Source: Candidatus Babeliales bacterium (GTDB lineage Bacteria > Babelota > Babeliae > Babelales > Vermiphilaceae). Taken from it: 64,000 nt of DNA. The notes under the pieces are model-generated. The model made no database searches. It was given only the letters and a program-made list of their open reading frames with translations, and was not told where the DNA came from. The position numbers and the translations under genes are program-made. Shown in pieces: positions 37,328-47,598 of this stretch. The DNA is taken from NCBI GenBank assembly GCA_035455925.1, contig DATIEE010000029.1, positions 31,101 to 95,100 on the forward strand. Direction: 5' to 3'. Every line of letters starts with the position of its first letter. Positions within the stretch are counted from its first letter, which is position 1.

Positions 37328-37563
37328 TATTCTTTCCTCATGTAGTTTATTCACTTTTATTACGTATGACGAGAATCTCTTATTCTGCCAAAGTGATCTA
37401 TTTCTAAATCACACTCACATTATAGTACTAATTTTTCGTAGCATAATAGAAATGATAGAAGATGACCATAAGGTATTAACGGTCACTTGTTTTGTTTAAT
37501 GTAAAAATTATATCTTACTTTGTAGGGGCGCTTAATCTCAGAAATATTGAAATTGAGGTGATC

Positions 37564-38454
37564 ATGAATCGTGCAAAAAAAATATGCTCTGCTCTTTTAC
37601 TCATTAGCGTTATTATAAATTATTCTAAAGATGTAACTTCATACAATTACGTAGAGCGTCGCAACCACTATACACGCGAGAAAAAAAAACGATTAGCACA
37701 AAGCACTCTACACAACAATGATTCATGGATTGCTAATCATCGTATAACGCATATATTTGGTGATTTTATCAACGATGCCATTAAAATTAATGTGGGAATT
37801 TTCGCATGGGATTCCTTTAAAATTTTTGTCACTGCAGCTCCGTTTTTTGTTGGTGCACGAATCATTGATGAAAAACTTCATAACTGCTTTTTCGATCATA
37901 AAAATAAAAGGAACAGAAATGAGCCTGCACAATGGTGCAAAGAAATTGCACGCCTCAGCATTGGTATTCCCATTGCTTTACTGGGTACGCAAGCTTTTCT
38001 CAGTCGCAATAAAGATATGCAAATGACTGGGCAGGTTTTTTTAACTGGTATGCCTTTTGTATTATTAGCAAAAGATCTCATTAAAAAATTGGATTTTGAT
38101 TTGTGTAAAAGGCCATTTCATGAAAAATTTGCAAAAGATCAACGTAAATTTGGAGGATTTCCCTCAGGACATTTGGCAGAAGCAACGTATACAGCTGTGC
38201 TATACGGTATGCGCTATGGACCAAACTTTGCAGTACCTCTTGGCAGTATAGCAGCTTTCGTAACTATTATATTTTTATCAAGCAATCGACACTATCTCTC
38301 TCAAATGGTTGCCGGAGCTGCATTTGGTGCAATGTATGCAGTATCTGCAAACAAACTTATTGATTCTAAATTGGCAAAAAAAACTCACCTTGAACTTGGA
38401 TTTGCAACCGATACATTCAATAATCCTGCAATAAAATTATCTATGAAATTTTAA
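37564..38454 (+). CDS. PAP2-family lipid phosphatase-like membrane protein
   Basis: 296 residues from ATG 37564 with GAGGTGATC before it. Signal or membrane anchor at the N-terminus, several membrane helices. Motif 1: KKLDFDLCKRP; motif 2: FPSGHLAEATY; motif 3: SSNRHYLSQMVAG, where Gln replaces the usual Asp of H-x3-D. Such enzymes dephosphorylate lipid phosphates or undecaprenyl pyrophosphate. The missing Asp leaves activity uncertain. Confidence 0.75.
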   Translation: MNRAKKICSALLLISVIINYSKDVTSYNYVERRNHYTREKKKRLAQSTLHNNDSWIANHRITHIFGDFINDAIKINVGIFAWDSFKIFVTAAPFFVGARIIDEKLHNCFFDHKNKRNRNEPAQWCKEIARLSIGIPIALLGTQAFLSRNKDMQMTGQVFLTGMPFVLLAKDLIKKLDFDLCKRPFHEKFAKDQRKFGGFPSGHLAEATYTAVLYGMRYGPNFAVPLGSIAAFVTIIFLSSNRHYLSQMVAGAAFGAMYAVSANKLIDSKLAKKTHLELGFATDTFNNPAIKLSMKF

Positions 38455-38676
38455 TTAATGATAATAGCTTGATATTCAACGATAGCATGAATGGTACGTA
38501 TAATGTTTTCATTAGATCCAATATACGATTGATTGTTTTTACTCTTTTCTATTTATAATATGTTTTGTTTTTTTGAAATATTCTTCTAAACTTAAATTTA
38601 CACTAGAAACAGGAAATTTTATTTTGCACACATATCAGAAAATTATCACTTTACTACAAGACGGAAAAAATTCTCT

Positions 38677-40230
38677 ATGCATAAACTCATTTTTTACACA
38701 GCTAGCAGTATCATTTTTTATTCAATTATAACATTTAGCATGGATAAGCAAATTATTCTTTATAACTTTATGTCACTACCCGATGAGTTACATAAAACAA
38801 TTGAAAATAATTATTGTGATCTGCAATCATTAAGTTGCCTTAAACGAACAGCTAAATGTTGGAATAAACGAATTAAACTCAATAAAATATTAAAAAATGT
38901 TTTATCTTTTTCTTATTTAAATCTTAAGCATAATCCTAATATCGTGGAGCAATCATTATTTTATTATGCTGACCCAAAGAATACAACTTTAGAAACAGAC
39001 GATTTAATCGGTAAGTTGTGGTTGCATCATACAGAAGAGATGAAAAAACTAGTTTGTAAGACAAGAGATATAAAATCAGAAGAATTAGTTTTAAAGGATG
39101 TTAAAAAAGTTTATTCGGGATGTCTTTTGACAAAAAAAGAAGAATCTTTGTTGACAATGAAAAAACAGGAAAAAATGTTTCCCCAATTATTAAAATTTAT
39201 TACAGATAAAAATGTTTCTATGGTAAAGACAGCATTAGCAAAGAATGAGCAATTTGTTGAAATTATAGGCAGTAATCATTCATGGATGGGAGCTGGCACA
39301 TTACTTGAACAATTATGTCAGCTAGGTGACTGTGATGTGATATATAATTTTTTATCTATTAAAGAACGTGGTATTGATTCTCGACGTATGGGTCAATATT
39401 CAGCTCTTGAATATTCATGCAAAAATAAAAATATTGTCCTTGTAGAATTTTTATTAGATAAAGGAGCTACTATTACTGATGAGGCATTTATGATTGTGTG
39501 TAAAAATGAATGGTATGAAGGAATAAATTTATTGTTATCTGCTGGATTCAATAGTAAGAATTTAAACTTGAATAGTATTTTTAAGCGTTCTTCATTAGGA
39601 GTAATACAACATCTAATTGCCAAATGCAATATAATTTTTGATGATCAAAGTTATATATTTTTATTTTGTGCATGTAATAATACAAAACATGGAATTGATA
39701 TTGTTAATTTTTTTGTTACTGAAAAAGGTTTTAGTCCAGATATTATCTGTGATCAAAAGACATTGTTAGAGCAAGCATGTTTGTCTAAAAATGTAAAGGT
39801 TATTACTTTTTTAGCAGAACGTGTTAAACCTGAAGTGTGTAAATTTGCTCTGAACAATATATTGGAGAAGGCTTGTAGATATACTTATGATGAATGGCCG
39901 AAAATTATTGATAGTATAAAAAATTTATCACCGTATATTAAGGATATTCCTATGGAAAAATTAACCTTTATGATGGGTGGAGGTTATGATTGTTATTTTT
40001 ATAATAACAAATTATTACAATTTTTACTTGAAAATCAACGTAAGTTATGTGATGATACGGGTTTGTTTGAACATATAAACAATGATGAGAGATATGAAAA
40101 CTTAATAAAAAAATATAAACCCTTTTATGCCAATGCATATTATATGTTAAAAAAAAGTATACTAAATCCAGGTATGATTTTACTTTTCATTCTAGCTTTG
40201 CCTGTCGCTGTTTATAGAATTTGTACATAG
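38677..40230 (+). CDS. Secreted F-box-like and ankyrin-repeat protein
   Basis: 517 residues. Signal peptide (ITFS-MDKQ), then an F-box-like segment at 33-70 (LPDELHKTIENNYCDLQSLSCLKRTAKCWN). Ankyrin-like repeats follow (YSALEYSCKNKNIVLVEFLL, EAFMIVCKNEWYEGINLLL), and a hydrophobic C-terminus (PGMILLFILALPVAVY). Wording of the F-box is by pattern only. If real, it could attach a host SCF ubiquitin ligase to an ankyrin-bound target. Its 3' end overlaps galU, on the other strand, by 39 bases. Confidence 0.65.
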   Translation: MHKLIFYTASSIIFYSIITFSMDKQIILYNFMSLPDELHKTIENNYCDLQSLSCLKRTAKCWNKRIKLNKILKNVLSFSYLNLKHNPNIVEQSLFYYADPKNTTLETDDLIGKLWLHHTEEMKKLVCKTRDIKSEELVLKDVKKVYSGCLLTKKEESLLTMKKQEKMFPQLLKFITDKNVSMVKTALAKNEQFVEIIGSNHSWMGAGTLLEQLCQLGDCDVIYNFLSIKERGIDSRRMGQYSALEYSCKNKNIVLVEFLLDKGATITDEAFMIVCKNEWYEGINLLLSAGFNSKNLNLNSIFKRSSLGVIQHLIAKCNIIFDDQSYIFLFCACNNTKHGIDIVNFFVTEKGFSPDIICDQKTLLEQACLSKNVKVITFLAERVKPEVCKFALNNILEKACRYTYDEWPKIIDSIKNLSPYIKDIPMEKLTFMMGGGYDCYFYNNKLLQFLLENQRKLCDDTGLFEHINNDERYENLIKKYKPFYANAYYMLKKSILNPGMILLFILALPVAVYRICT

Positions 40231-41079
40231 ATGTTGTTTAATAATGGGTCCTAAGGTTGGATGTTGAAGTGCGAGGTCAATATTTGCTTGTAGCCATCCC
40301 AGAGGATTGCCTACATCATAACGTGCAGTTTTAATTACATAAGCAATTACACGTTCACCATTATGCATCATATGAGTAATCCCATCAGTAAGTTGAATTT
40401 CATTCTGCGCTCCTGGCTGTATAGATTCTAGTGATGTAAAAATACGAGGTGAAAGAATATACCGACCAATGAGAGCATAATTCGATGGTGCGCAATCGAT
40501 TGTAGGTTTTTCTACTAAGTCTGCAACTTCAAAAACATTATTATCTAATTGATTTTTTATGGCAATTATACCATAGGATGAAACTTGTTCACGCGGAACT
40601 TCTTGAATGCCAATAACAGATGCATTGTATTGTTGTGCAATGATAATAAGTTGTGCAAGAGCAGGATCATTACCAACCATAATTTCATCAGGCAATAAAA
40701 CACCAAAATATTCATTTCCAATCTTATTTTTTGCCATTAACACCGCATGTCCAAGGCCAAGAGGTTGGGGCTGTGGTACAAAAGTAAAATGTGAAGCATC
40801 AATAATAGCATTGAGTTCATTGAGAAGTGCTGATTTTCCCGTTTTTAGTAATTGATCTTGCAAAACTTCATTGTGAGAAAAATGATTCCTAATAGCTTGT
40901 TTATCCTCATTAGCAATAATAGTAAAATCCGTAATATTTGATTGCAATCCTTCTTCAATAATTAATTGAATCGATGGCTTTTCAATTATCGGCAACATTT
41001 CTTTTGGCACAGCTTTTGTATAAGGTAAAAAACGTGTCCCAAGACCAGCTGCAGGAATAACTGCTTTATTTATTTTCAT
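40192..41079 (-). CDS. galU: UTP-glucose-1-phosphate uridylyltransferase
   Basis: 295 residues. Makes UDP-glucose for envelope sugars. The N-terminus VIPAAGLGTRFLPYTKAVPKEMLP is the nucleotidyltransferase signature, EKPSIQLIIEEGL, the ELVEKP-like DLVEKPTID and the substrate-binding DVGNPLGWLQANIDLALQHP are conserved. It follows pheS by 15 bases, so the two are probably co-transcribed. UDP-sugars could feed the TPR-glycosyltransferases at 5-8 kb. Confidence 0.92.
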   Translation of the reverse strand: MKINKAVIPAAGLGTRFLPYTKAVPKEMLPIIEKPSIQLIIEEGLQSNITDFTIIANEDKQAIRNHFSHNEVLQDQLLKTGKSALLNELNAIIDASHFTFVPQPQPLGLGHAVLMAKNKIGNEYFGVLLPDEIMVGNDPALAQLIIIAQQYNASVIGIQEVPREQVSSYGIIAIKNQLDNNVFEVADLVEKPTIDCAPSNYALIGRYILSPRIFTSLESIQPGAQNEIQLTDGITHMMHNGERVIAYVIKTARYDVGNPLGWLQANIDLALQHPTLGPIIKQHLCTNSINSDRQS

Positions 41080-41094
41080 AAGGCTTATATATAT

Positions 41095-42132
41095 TTACGA
41101 AAATTGATTAAGAAATTTTATTTTACTGGAATGAAACAAACGAATGTCATTGATGCCATATTTAATCATAGCAATACGCTCAATGCCCATCCCAAAAGCA
41201 AACCCAGAATATATTGTCGGATCAATATCGCCAGCCTTTAATACATTAGGGTGAACCATGCCTGTCCCTAACAATTCAATCCAACGAGTATGTTTACAAA
41301 CAGAACATCCTGTTGCACAAAAAGGGCATGAAGCATCAATTTCAAGACCGGGCTCAACAAAAGGAAAAAAACCAGGACGTACACGAATTTCTAATCTTTC
41401 ATTATTAAATATTTTACGTAAAAAAGTATGTGCCGTTGCTAACAAATTACTCATTGATATATTTTTATCGACAAGTAATACCTCTGCTTGAGTAAAGAGA
41501 AAGTCATGAGTTTGATCGGTTGCTTCTTTTCTGTATACCCGTCCTGGTGAAAATACTGCAATAGGAGGTTGAGAGTTTTTCATTACGCGAGCTTGAATAT
41601 TTGAACATTGCGTTCTCAATAACATTCCCTCTTTTTCTAAGAAAAATGAATCTTGTGCATCACGAGCAGGATGATTTTCAGGAATATTGAGTGATGTAAA
41701 ATTATAATATTCATTTTCAATCTCTGGCCCATCGGCAATATCATATCCCATAGATATAAAAATATCTTCTAAATCAGTAATAATTTGCGTGTAAATATGA
41801 GAAGTGCCTTTAAGTTCACTATATTTGTAGGCAGAAACATCAAATTCTTGTTCAATTGATTCCTTTTGTATACATTGTCTATTTTTAAGCTCTAGTGCAT
41901 GAGCATTAAGACGTTCTTGAGTTTCTATCTTAAGTTGATTAAGCAATATTCCCACCGATTTTTTTTCTTCAAGAGCTACCTGTTTTAATTGTTCCATAAG
42001 AGAGGCAATTTTGCCTTTACGACCTAAAAATGTAATACGAATTCCTTCTAAAAAATTTTCATCTATGGCAACTGCAAGGGCAGCAATAAGTTCTTGTTTA
42101 ATAGTCTCAATTTTTTGTGAAATATCTTTCAT
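41095..42132 (-). CDS. pheS: Phenylalanyl-tRNA synthetase alpha subunit
   Basis: 345 residues from the ATG at 42132. It charges tRNA-Phe with the beta subunit, which is not in this window. Conserved: PENHPARDAQDSFF, motif 2 SPGRVYRKEATDQTHDFLFTQAE, the GLEIDASCPFCATGC Cys motif, and motif 3 GFAFGMGIERIAMIKYGINDIR. The tRNA-Phe gene lies divergently 178 bases away, a neat enzyme-substrate pairing. Confidence 0.95.
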   Translation of the reverse strand: MKDISQKIETIKQELIAALAVAIDENFLEGIRITFLGRKGKIASLMEQLKQVALEEKKSVGILLNQLKIETQERLNAHALELKNRQCIQKESIEQEFDVSAYKYSELKGTSHIYTQIITDLEDIFISMGYDIADGPEIENEYYNFTSLNIPENHPARDAQDSFFLEKEGMLLRTQCSNIQARVMKNSQPPIAVFSPGRVYRKEATDQTHDFLFTQAEVLLVDKNISMSNLLATAHTFLRKIFNNERLEIRVRPGFFPFVEPGLEIDASCPFCATGCSVCKHTRWIELLGTGMVHPNVLKAGDIDPTIYSGFAFGMGIERIAMIKYGINDIRLFHSSKIKFLNQFS

Positions 42133-42252
42133 ACATATTCCGGTGACATTAATAGTAATTATCATTATACTCACTTTAAGGTAGCAAATAATGTATACAT
42201 TGGCAATGTGAGCAAAAGTAAAAAAAAACATTTGGAAAAATATGCTTTCTTA

Positions 42253-42280
42253 TTGACAAAATAATATAAACTAGTAACAT
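42253..42280 (+). promoter_or_regulatory. Promoter for tRNA-Phe
   Basis: Perfect TTGACA -35 (42253-42258), 16-base spacer, -10 TAACAT (42275-42280), 29 bases before the tRNA. Confidence 0.5.
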
Positions 42281-42309
42281 ACAGTATATATTGATCTTTT
42301 TATCTTATT

Positions 42310-42384
42310 GCCGGGGTAGCTCAGTGGTAGAGCGGAAGCCTGAAGAGCTTCGCGTCGTTGGTTCAATTCCGACTCCCGGCACCA
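42310..42384 (+). tRNA. tRNA-Phe (anticodon GAA)
   Basis: 75 bases. GCCGGGG pairs with CCCGGC at the acceptor, D-arm GCTC...GAGC, anticodon loop CTGAAGA reading GAA, T-arm GTTGG-TTCAATT-CCGAC, and a genome-encoded CCA end. Confidence 0.95.
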
Positions 42385-42576
42385 TTATTTTATTAAAAGT
42401 TTTTTTTATAAAATCTTAAAAAATTCTAGTCATATTCATTCGTATTAAATAAAACACAGTAGTGTTATTTTTTTTACAATCCTTCTTATTATTGCTATTT
42501 TTTTTTCCATAATGTTAGATTCTTGTATTATTATTATTTTTGGTAAAAACTATTTTTAATTAAAAAGGAAGATGCT

Positions 42577-42819
42577 ATGAAAAAATTTTTTTTTGTTATT
42601 CTCTTCATGTCAATACCATTTTTACATACAATGGGTAAAAAAGAGAGACCTCTTATCCGTAGCAAAAGGATTTATGGTGATCATGTTCCGTTCCCTAATT
42701 CATATCCTATTGTAAATGATACAAGAATCATTAGAGTAAAAACTCAATCAGCATTAGAAACAAAAGAGCCAGTAGAAAAATATATTTCACCTAAAGCCGA
42801 AAACAATCAGAAAAAATAA
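42577..42819 (+). CDS. Small secreted basic protein
   Basis: 80 residues. Signal peptide then FLHT-MGKKERP, and a short basic tail rich in Lys/Arg/Pro. AAGGAAG precedes the ATG. No recognised domain. Confidence 0.55.
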   Translation: MKKFFFVILFMSIPFLHTMGKKERPLIRSKRIYGDHVPFPNSYPIVNDTRIIRVKTQSALETKEPVEKYISPKAENNQKK

Positions 42820-42910
42820 AGATATTGTGACAACTATTTTTATTTCTTGATATTTGTACTAAAGTAGTAAAAATAACAAATTATGTGCTGATGATAGTTA
42901 AGAGGGGTAT

Positions 42911-43564
42911 ATGAAGCAGGTCCAATTGGATAAACAAACTATTGCATGGTTTAAAATTGCTGAATGTGTTTCTCGCGGTGAAAAAGAACGTGCATTGGGC
43001 GTTTATCGTCTTCTTTCACACTCATTTAATGACAATGCTATTGCACGACAACTTGAAGCTGATATTTATCTTTCTTTTCAGGAAAAAGAACAAGCTGTTT
43101 CGTTGTATCAGCAAGCGATGGAATCATATCATAAATCAAATCGTTTTTTAGAAGCAGCAGCTGTTGGTGAACACCTCATTATTATGTGTCCTATTAATGA
43201 TACGTTGCGTCGAGAACTTGTTCGGTTGTATATATTATTAGGAATGATACCTAATGCACGTATGCATATTTCTGCCTCAATTGATTCTTTAGCTCACAAG
43301 CAACAATGGTATGAAATTAAGCATATGATTGGAGAAAGTGCACATTTTTCTGATTTGAATGGAAGGACAGCACTCTATAGCGATATTCTTATTATTGCAT
43401 ATAAACGTGGATGTTCTGAGGATATCCTATTGCAAAGTATTCATCAAGCCATTGATGATCTTATTTTCGCTAATGATGAACAATATATACAAAGATTATT
43501 ATTATCATTACAAACTCATTCAGATGAGTTATATGAGCATGCCCTAAGCTATGTAATGAAGTAA
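42911..43564 (+). CDS. TPR-like cytosolic protein
   Basis: 217 residues, no signal peptide. Helical hairpins with TPR-like spacing: QLEADIYLSFQEKEQAVSLYQQAM, AAAVGEHLIIMCPINDTLRRELVRLYILLG. It converges on dnaE with no gap between the stops. Exact function unknown. GAGGGG before the ATG is a strong ribosome site. Confidence 0.65.
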   Translation: MKQVQLDKQTIAWFKIAECVSRGEKERALGVYRLLSHSFNDNAIARQLEADIYLSFQEKEQAVSLYQQAMESYHKSNRFLEAAAVGEHLIIMCPINDTLRRELVRLYILLGMIPNARMHISASIDSLAHKQQWYEIKHMIGESAHFSDLNGRTALYSDILIIAYKRGCSEDILLQSIHQAIDDLIFANDEQYIQRLLLSLQTHSDELYEHALSYVMK

Positions 43565-46500
43565 CTATAATGCACACTTTATTGTAATATCATGCTTTTC
43601 TAATAATTGTGCGTTTTCAAAATTGAGAAGAAATTTTTCTTTTACTGTTAAGCGCAATTTTTTTTGATTTTCATGAAATATGATATGTAGTTGTGTTGTG
43701 CCTTTTGTTAATAATTTTTTAGTTGTAGTTATAGTTGTTTCGGTTACACAATCAGGCAATGTGAGTGTTATATGTTCAATAGATGGCCATTCATGCAACA
43801 CTAATTCAACTGGAACTATGTCCTGAGCTTTTATTTTATATGCAGCACCCTCAACAACGTCAACTATACCTTTAATAATAAATACATGATGAGAATCAAG
43901 CCATTTTTCAGTACGAGCAAATGTTTTAGGAAATGCGATAACTTCCATAGCACCTGACATGTCTTCAAATTGCAAGAAGGACATGCGATCACCTTTTTTA
44001 GTGATAATATCTTTACGCGTTTTAAGTAATCCGCATCCAATTGTTGAATATTCCTTAGCTGCTGCTTTTGCTTTTTGGGCAGCAGTTTCAAACTCTTCGA
44101 TAGTAAACCATGTCAATTGTTTTCTGTATGTTTCAAGCGGGTGTGAACTAATATAAAAACCAATTACTTCACGTTCTTTTTCTAACTTATCTCGATCTGG
44201 CCATTCCGGTTGAATTGCAAAAGAATAATGTTCATCATTAGTAACGTCTTTTTTGCTCACTGAAAATAAATCCATTTGTCCGGTGATAGCATTTTTTTTG
44301 TATGCAGTCGCAAGATCAATTATATGTTCAATTTCATGAAATTGTTGTGCACGATTACCGTGCAATGTATCAAACGCTCCCGCACAAATAAGACTTTCAA
44401 TTACTCGTTTATTTGCAGTTCTTAGGTCTACTCGCTTACAAAAATCAAATAGATCTTTAAAAGGACCTTTTTTTGTTCGTTCCTCAGTAATATTTTCTAA
44501 TGCTGCAAGACCTACATTTTTTATACCTTGTAATCCAAATAAAATATTGCCGTCAATTACAGAAAAATCGATATTTGATTGATTAATATTTGGTGGAAGC
44601 AACGTGATACCAAGATCTTTTGCTTCTTGCAAATAGAATGACATTTTTTCTGGATGTGCTGCTTCAAGAGAAATAAGACATGCTAAAAATTCAGGCAAAT
44701 AATTTGCCTTAAGATATGCTGTTTGATAAGCAATAAGTGCATAGGCAGCAGAATGGGATTTATTGAAACCATAACCAGCAAAATACGCAAGTAAATCAAA
44801 AAGCTCTTGTGCTTTTTTGCCATCAAAGCCTCTTACAATTGCTTTTTCAACAAATATGGCACCTTGTTCTGCCATAACCTCTACCTTTTTCTTACCCATT
44901 GCACGACGTAAAATATCAGCTTCTCCCAGAGAATAGCCACCAATAGCTGAAGCTATTTTTATTACCTGCTCTTGATATACAACAACACCAAATGTTTCTG
45001 CTAAAATTGCTTCCAATTCAGGAAAAAGATATTTAATTGCCTGACGTCCATGTCTTCGCTCAATAAAATCATCAACCATTCCTGAACCCAGCGGTCCTGG
45101 TCGATATAATGCGTTTACCGCAATGATATCTTCAAATTTATCTGGTTTTAGCTTACGCAACACTTCTTTAAGACCACTTGATTCTAACTGAAATACTCCT
45201 GATGTTTTACCCTCACAAATAAGCTCAAAGGTCAGCTTATCCTCAAGAGAAAGTTTATTCATATCAAGAGATATTCCATGATTTTTTTTGATTAACTGAA
45301 GCACACGATCAATGAGCGTAAGGTTTTTTAGCCCTAAAAAGTCTATTTTTAAAAACCCTATACTTTCAAGTTCCGTCATAGCATATTGAGTAACTAATTC
45401 ATTACTTTTTGATGGGATATAGACAGGCAAAACTTCATCAATTGGCTCAGGAGAGATCACAATCCCCGCAGCATGTTTTGATGCATGGCGGGTAAGTCCT
45501 TCTAACTTGAATGCAATATCAAAAATATATTTTGTACGAGGATTATTATCTATCAATTCTTTAAGCCGTGGTTCTTGCTCAATAGCATCAGCAAGCGTTA
45601 TCTTAAGTTGATCGGGAATAAGATTTGTCATTGCATTTGAGTCTTCAAAAGAAAAGCCCAGCACACGAGCAACATCTTTTATAACTCCTTTTGCCATCAT
45701 GGTACCAAAAGTTATAATATTGCATACTTTGTCATGTCCATATTTATCACGCACATAATTAATTACTTTGTCACGACCTTCAACACAAAAATCAATATCA
45801 ATATCAGGCATACTAACACGCTCAGGATTAAGAAAACGCTCAAATAGAAGATTATATTTTAAGGGATCAATATTAGTAATTTGCAAAGCCCATGCAGCAA
45901 GCGATCCTGCAGCAGAACCCCTTCCAGGCCCCACAGGTATATTCGTGCGATAAGCCCATTGAATAAAATCACTGACAACTAAAAAATAACCAACAAAACC
46001 CATGTCGGTGATAAGTTTAATTTCAAGTTCTAATCGAGAGTTATATACTTCCTCTTGACTATGATCAATGAGATTCTCATTTTTTAATCGCTGTAATCCC
46101 GTTCGACACAAATGAGCAAAATATGTTTCTTGTGTATAATTTTCAGGAATAACAAATTGAGGAAAAAAAAGCTTATCAGTTTCAAAATCAAAATTGCACA
46201 TATCAGCAATCATTCCCGCATTCCAGACTGCATCAGTATGGTTTTTAAACTCTTCAAGCATTTGCTCTGTTGTTCTCATGTAAGCACGACATTCGCCAAA
46301 ACTGAACCGATTAGGGCTATCTAATTTTGATTGTGTTTGAATAGACAGCATAATTTCATGTGCTTCATGATCATCAAGTGAAACATAGTGACAATCGCCC
46401 GCAGCAACACATTTAATGTTCTTTTCTTGCGCTAAGGTAAATAGTTTTTGATTTAACGTTGCTTGGACTTCTTGATCTTCAGGTTGAACCTCTAAAAAAA

Positions 46501-47005
46501 ACCGATCTCTACCAAATACTCTTAAAAACCAATTAACACGCTCTTCAACTTCTTTTATATTGTTAGCCATTAATAATTTGGGAATATGCCCGCCAAGACA
46601 AGCAGTTGTTACAATAAGACCCTCAGAATGTTTTTCAAGCATGGCGTAATCGATACGAGGTTTAAAATAAAAACCCTCTTGATATGAATATGATATAAGT
46701 TTGCAAAGGTTTTTATATCCAGTAGCATTTTGTACAAGAATGATAAGATGATAGTACTTATTATCAGCATTTTTTACTTTAACATCTTCAGTAAAATAAG
46801 CTTCCATTCCTAGAATTGGTTTAATTCCAGCTTTTTTACACTTTTGAAAAAATTTAACTGCAGCAAAAATATTACCATGATCAGTAATAGCAAGTGCTTT
46901 ATAATTATTTTTTTTACCAAATTCTATTAGTTTATCTAATGAAATAGCGCCATCAAGAAGCGAATATTCAGTATGAAGATGTAAATGGGTAAAATGCTGC
47001 AACAT
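43565..47005 (-). CDS. dnaE: DNA polymerase III alpha subunit DnaE
   Basis: 1146 residues, the replicative polymerase. An N-terminal PHP domain (FTHLHLHTEYSLLDGAI; AITDHGNIF) is followed by GPGRGSAAGS and the catalytic PDIDIDF around residue 400, then RHASKHAAGIVIS, the helix-hairpin-helix region, and an OB-fold/tRNA-anti C-terminus. It is a DnaE1-type polymerase without an exonuclease insert. Confidence 0.97.
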   Translation of the reverse strand: MLQHFTHLHLHTEYSLLDGAISLDKLIEFGKKNNYKALAITDHGNIFAAVKFFQKCKKAGIKPILGMEAYFTEDVKVKNADNKYYHLIILVQNATGYKNLCKLISYSYQEGFYFKPRIDYAMLEKHSEGLIVTTACLGGHIPKLLMANNIKEVEERVNWFLRVFGRDRFFLEVQPEDQEVQATLNQKLFTLAQEKNIKCVAAGDCHYVSLDDHEAHEIMLSIQTQSKLDSPNRFSFGECRAYMRTTEQMLEEFKNHTDAVWNAGMIADMCNFDFETDKLFFPQFVIPENYTQETYFAHLCRTGLQRLKNENLIDHSQEEVYNSRLELEIKLITDMGFVGYFLVVSDFIQWAYRTNIPVGPGRGSAAGSLAAWALQITNIDPLKYNLLFERFLNPERVSMPDIDIDFCVEGRDKVINYVRDKYGHDKVCNIITFGTMMAKGVIKDVARVLGFSFEDSNAMTNLIPDQLKITLADAIEQEPRLKELIDNNPRTKYIFDIAFKLEGLTRHASKHAAGIVISPEPIDEVLPVYIPSKSNELVTQYAMTELESIGFLKIDFLGLKNLTLIDRVLQLIKKNHGISLDMNKLSLEDKLTFELICEGKTSGVFQLESSGLKEVLRKLKPDKFEDIIAVNALYRPGPLGSGMVDDFIERRHGRQAIKYLFPELEAILAETFGVVVYQEQVIKIASAIGGYSLGEADILRRAMGKKKVEVMAEQGAIFVEKAIVRGFDGKKAQELFDLLAYFAGYGFNKSHSAAYALIAYQTAYLKANYLPEFLACLISLEAAHPEKMSFYLQEAKDLGITLLPPNINQSNIDFSVIDGNILFGLQGIKNVGLAALENITEERTKKGPFKDLFDFCKRVDLRTANKRVIESLICAGAFDTLHGNRAQQFHEIEHIIDLATAYKKNAITGQMDLFSVSKKDVTNDEHYSFAIQPEWPDRDKLEKEREVIGFYISSHPLETYRKQLTWFTIEEFETAAQKAKAAAKEYSTIGCGLLKTRKDIITKKGDRMSFLQFEDMSGAMEVIAFPKTFARTEKWLDSHHVFIIKGIVDVVEGAAYKIKAQDIVPVELVLHEWPSIEHITLTLPDCVTETTITTTKKLLTKGTTQLHIIFHENQKKLRLTVKEKFLLNFENAQLLEKHDITIKCAL

Positions 47006-47104
47006 AAGGTATTTGTGCTTTCATAATTGTGCAAACTCTATTCATATACTGCTATAAGAATAAATTATATTTGCGAAAATGTTGAGCAGATTGTAATCTA
47101 TTAT

Positions 47105-47150
47105 AAGGAAAGAAAAGGGTCTTTATTGCAAATATCCCCTTCCTTTCCTT
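47105..47150. terminator. Hairpin downstream of the 119-residue secreted gene
   Basis: AAGGAAAG (47105-47112) pairs with CTTTCCTT (47143-47150), extended imperfectly by AGGG/CCCC. It follows the stop of the minus gene at 47177; lack of a clear U-run leaves terminator function uncertain. Confidence 0.4.
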
Positions 47151-47176
47151 AAATCAATATAATTTAGATATTATTC

Positions 47177-47536
47177 TTATAATTTGTCGATTTTTTTTTG
47201 CTCTTTTACTCGAGATTCTATCACTTTTACCAAAACATTTGAACGATAGTCTGGATCCCAACTATCTCTTTTCCAATCTTCTCTAAGCTGCTTTTTGCAA
47301 TTGTCCAAATCTTTTTTTAATGCTGATATTTCAAAGCTAACATTTACTTCAGGCAATCCTTCTTCCAAATTGACTTTTGATGTTTGTGGTAATTTATCAA
47401 CAGGTAATCTTTTAAACAGATCATTTTGATATATTTTCTCAGAAATATGCATCGCTTGAATTGGCCTAGCCAGTAAAAAAATTATAGCAAAAAAAACAAT
47501 ACTGCATTTCATTTGAATTATATTATTACTGCACAT
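47177..47536 (-). CDS. Small secreted protein
   Basis: 119 residues. The ATG at 47536 is favoured by AAAGGG seven bases upstream; a later ATG (47512) is possible. Signal peptide ends PIQA-MHIS. The mature part is charged and helical (SALKKDLDNCKKQLREDWKRD). Unknown function. Confidence 0.55.
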   Translation of the reverse strand: MCSNNIIQMKCSIVFFAIIFLLARPIQAMHISEKIYQNDLFKRLPVDKLPQTSKVNLEEGLPEVNVSFEISALKKDLDNCKKQLREDWKRDSWDPDYRSNVLVKVIESRVKEQKKIDKL

Positions 47537-47598
47537 AAAAAAACCCTTTCAACTATAATAAATACACTTATAAATAACACTTTTACTATAAATTATTT

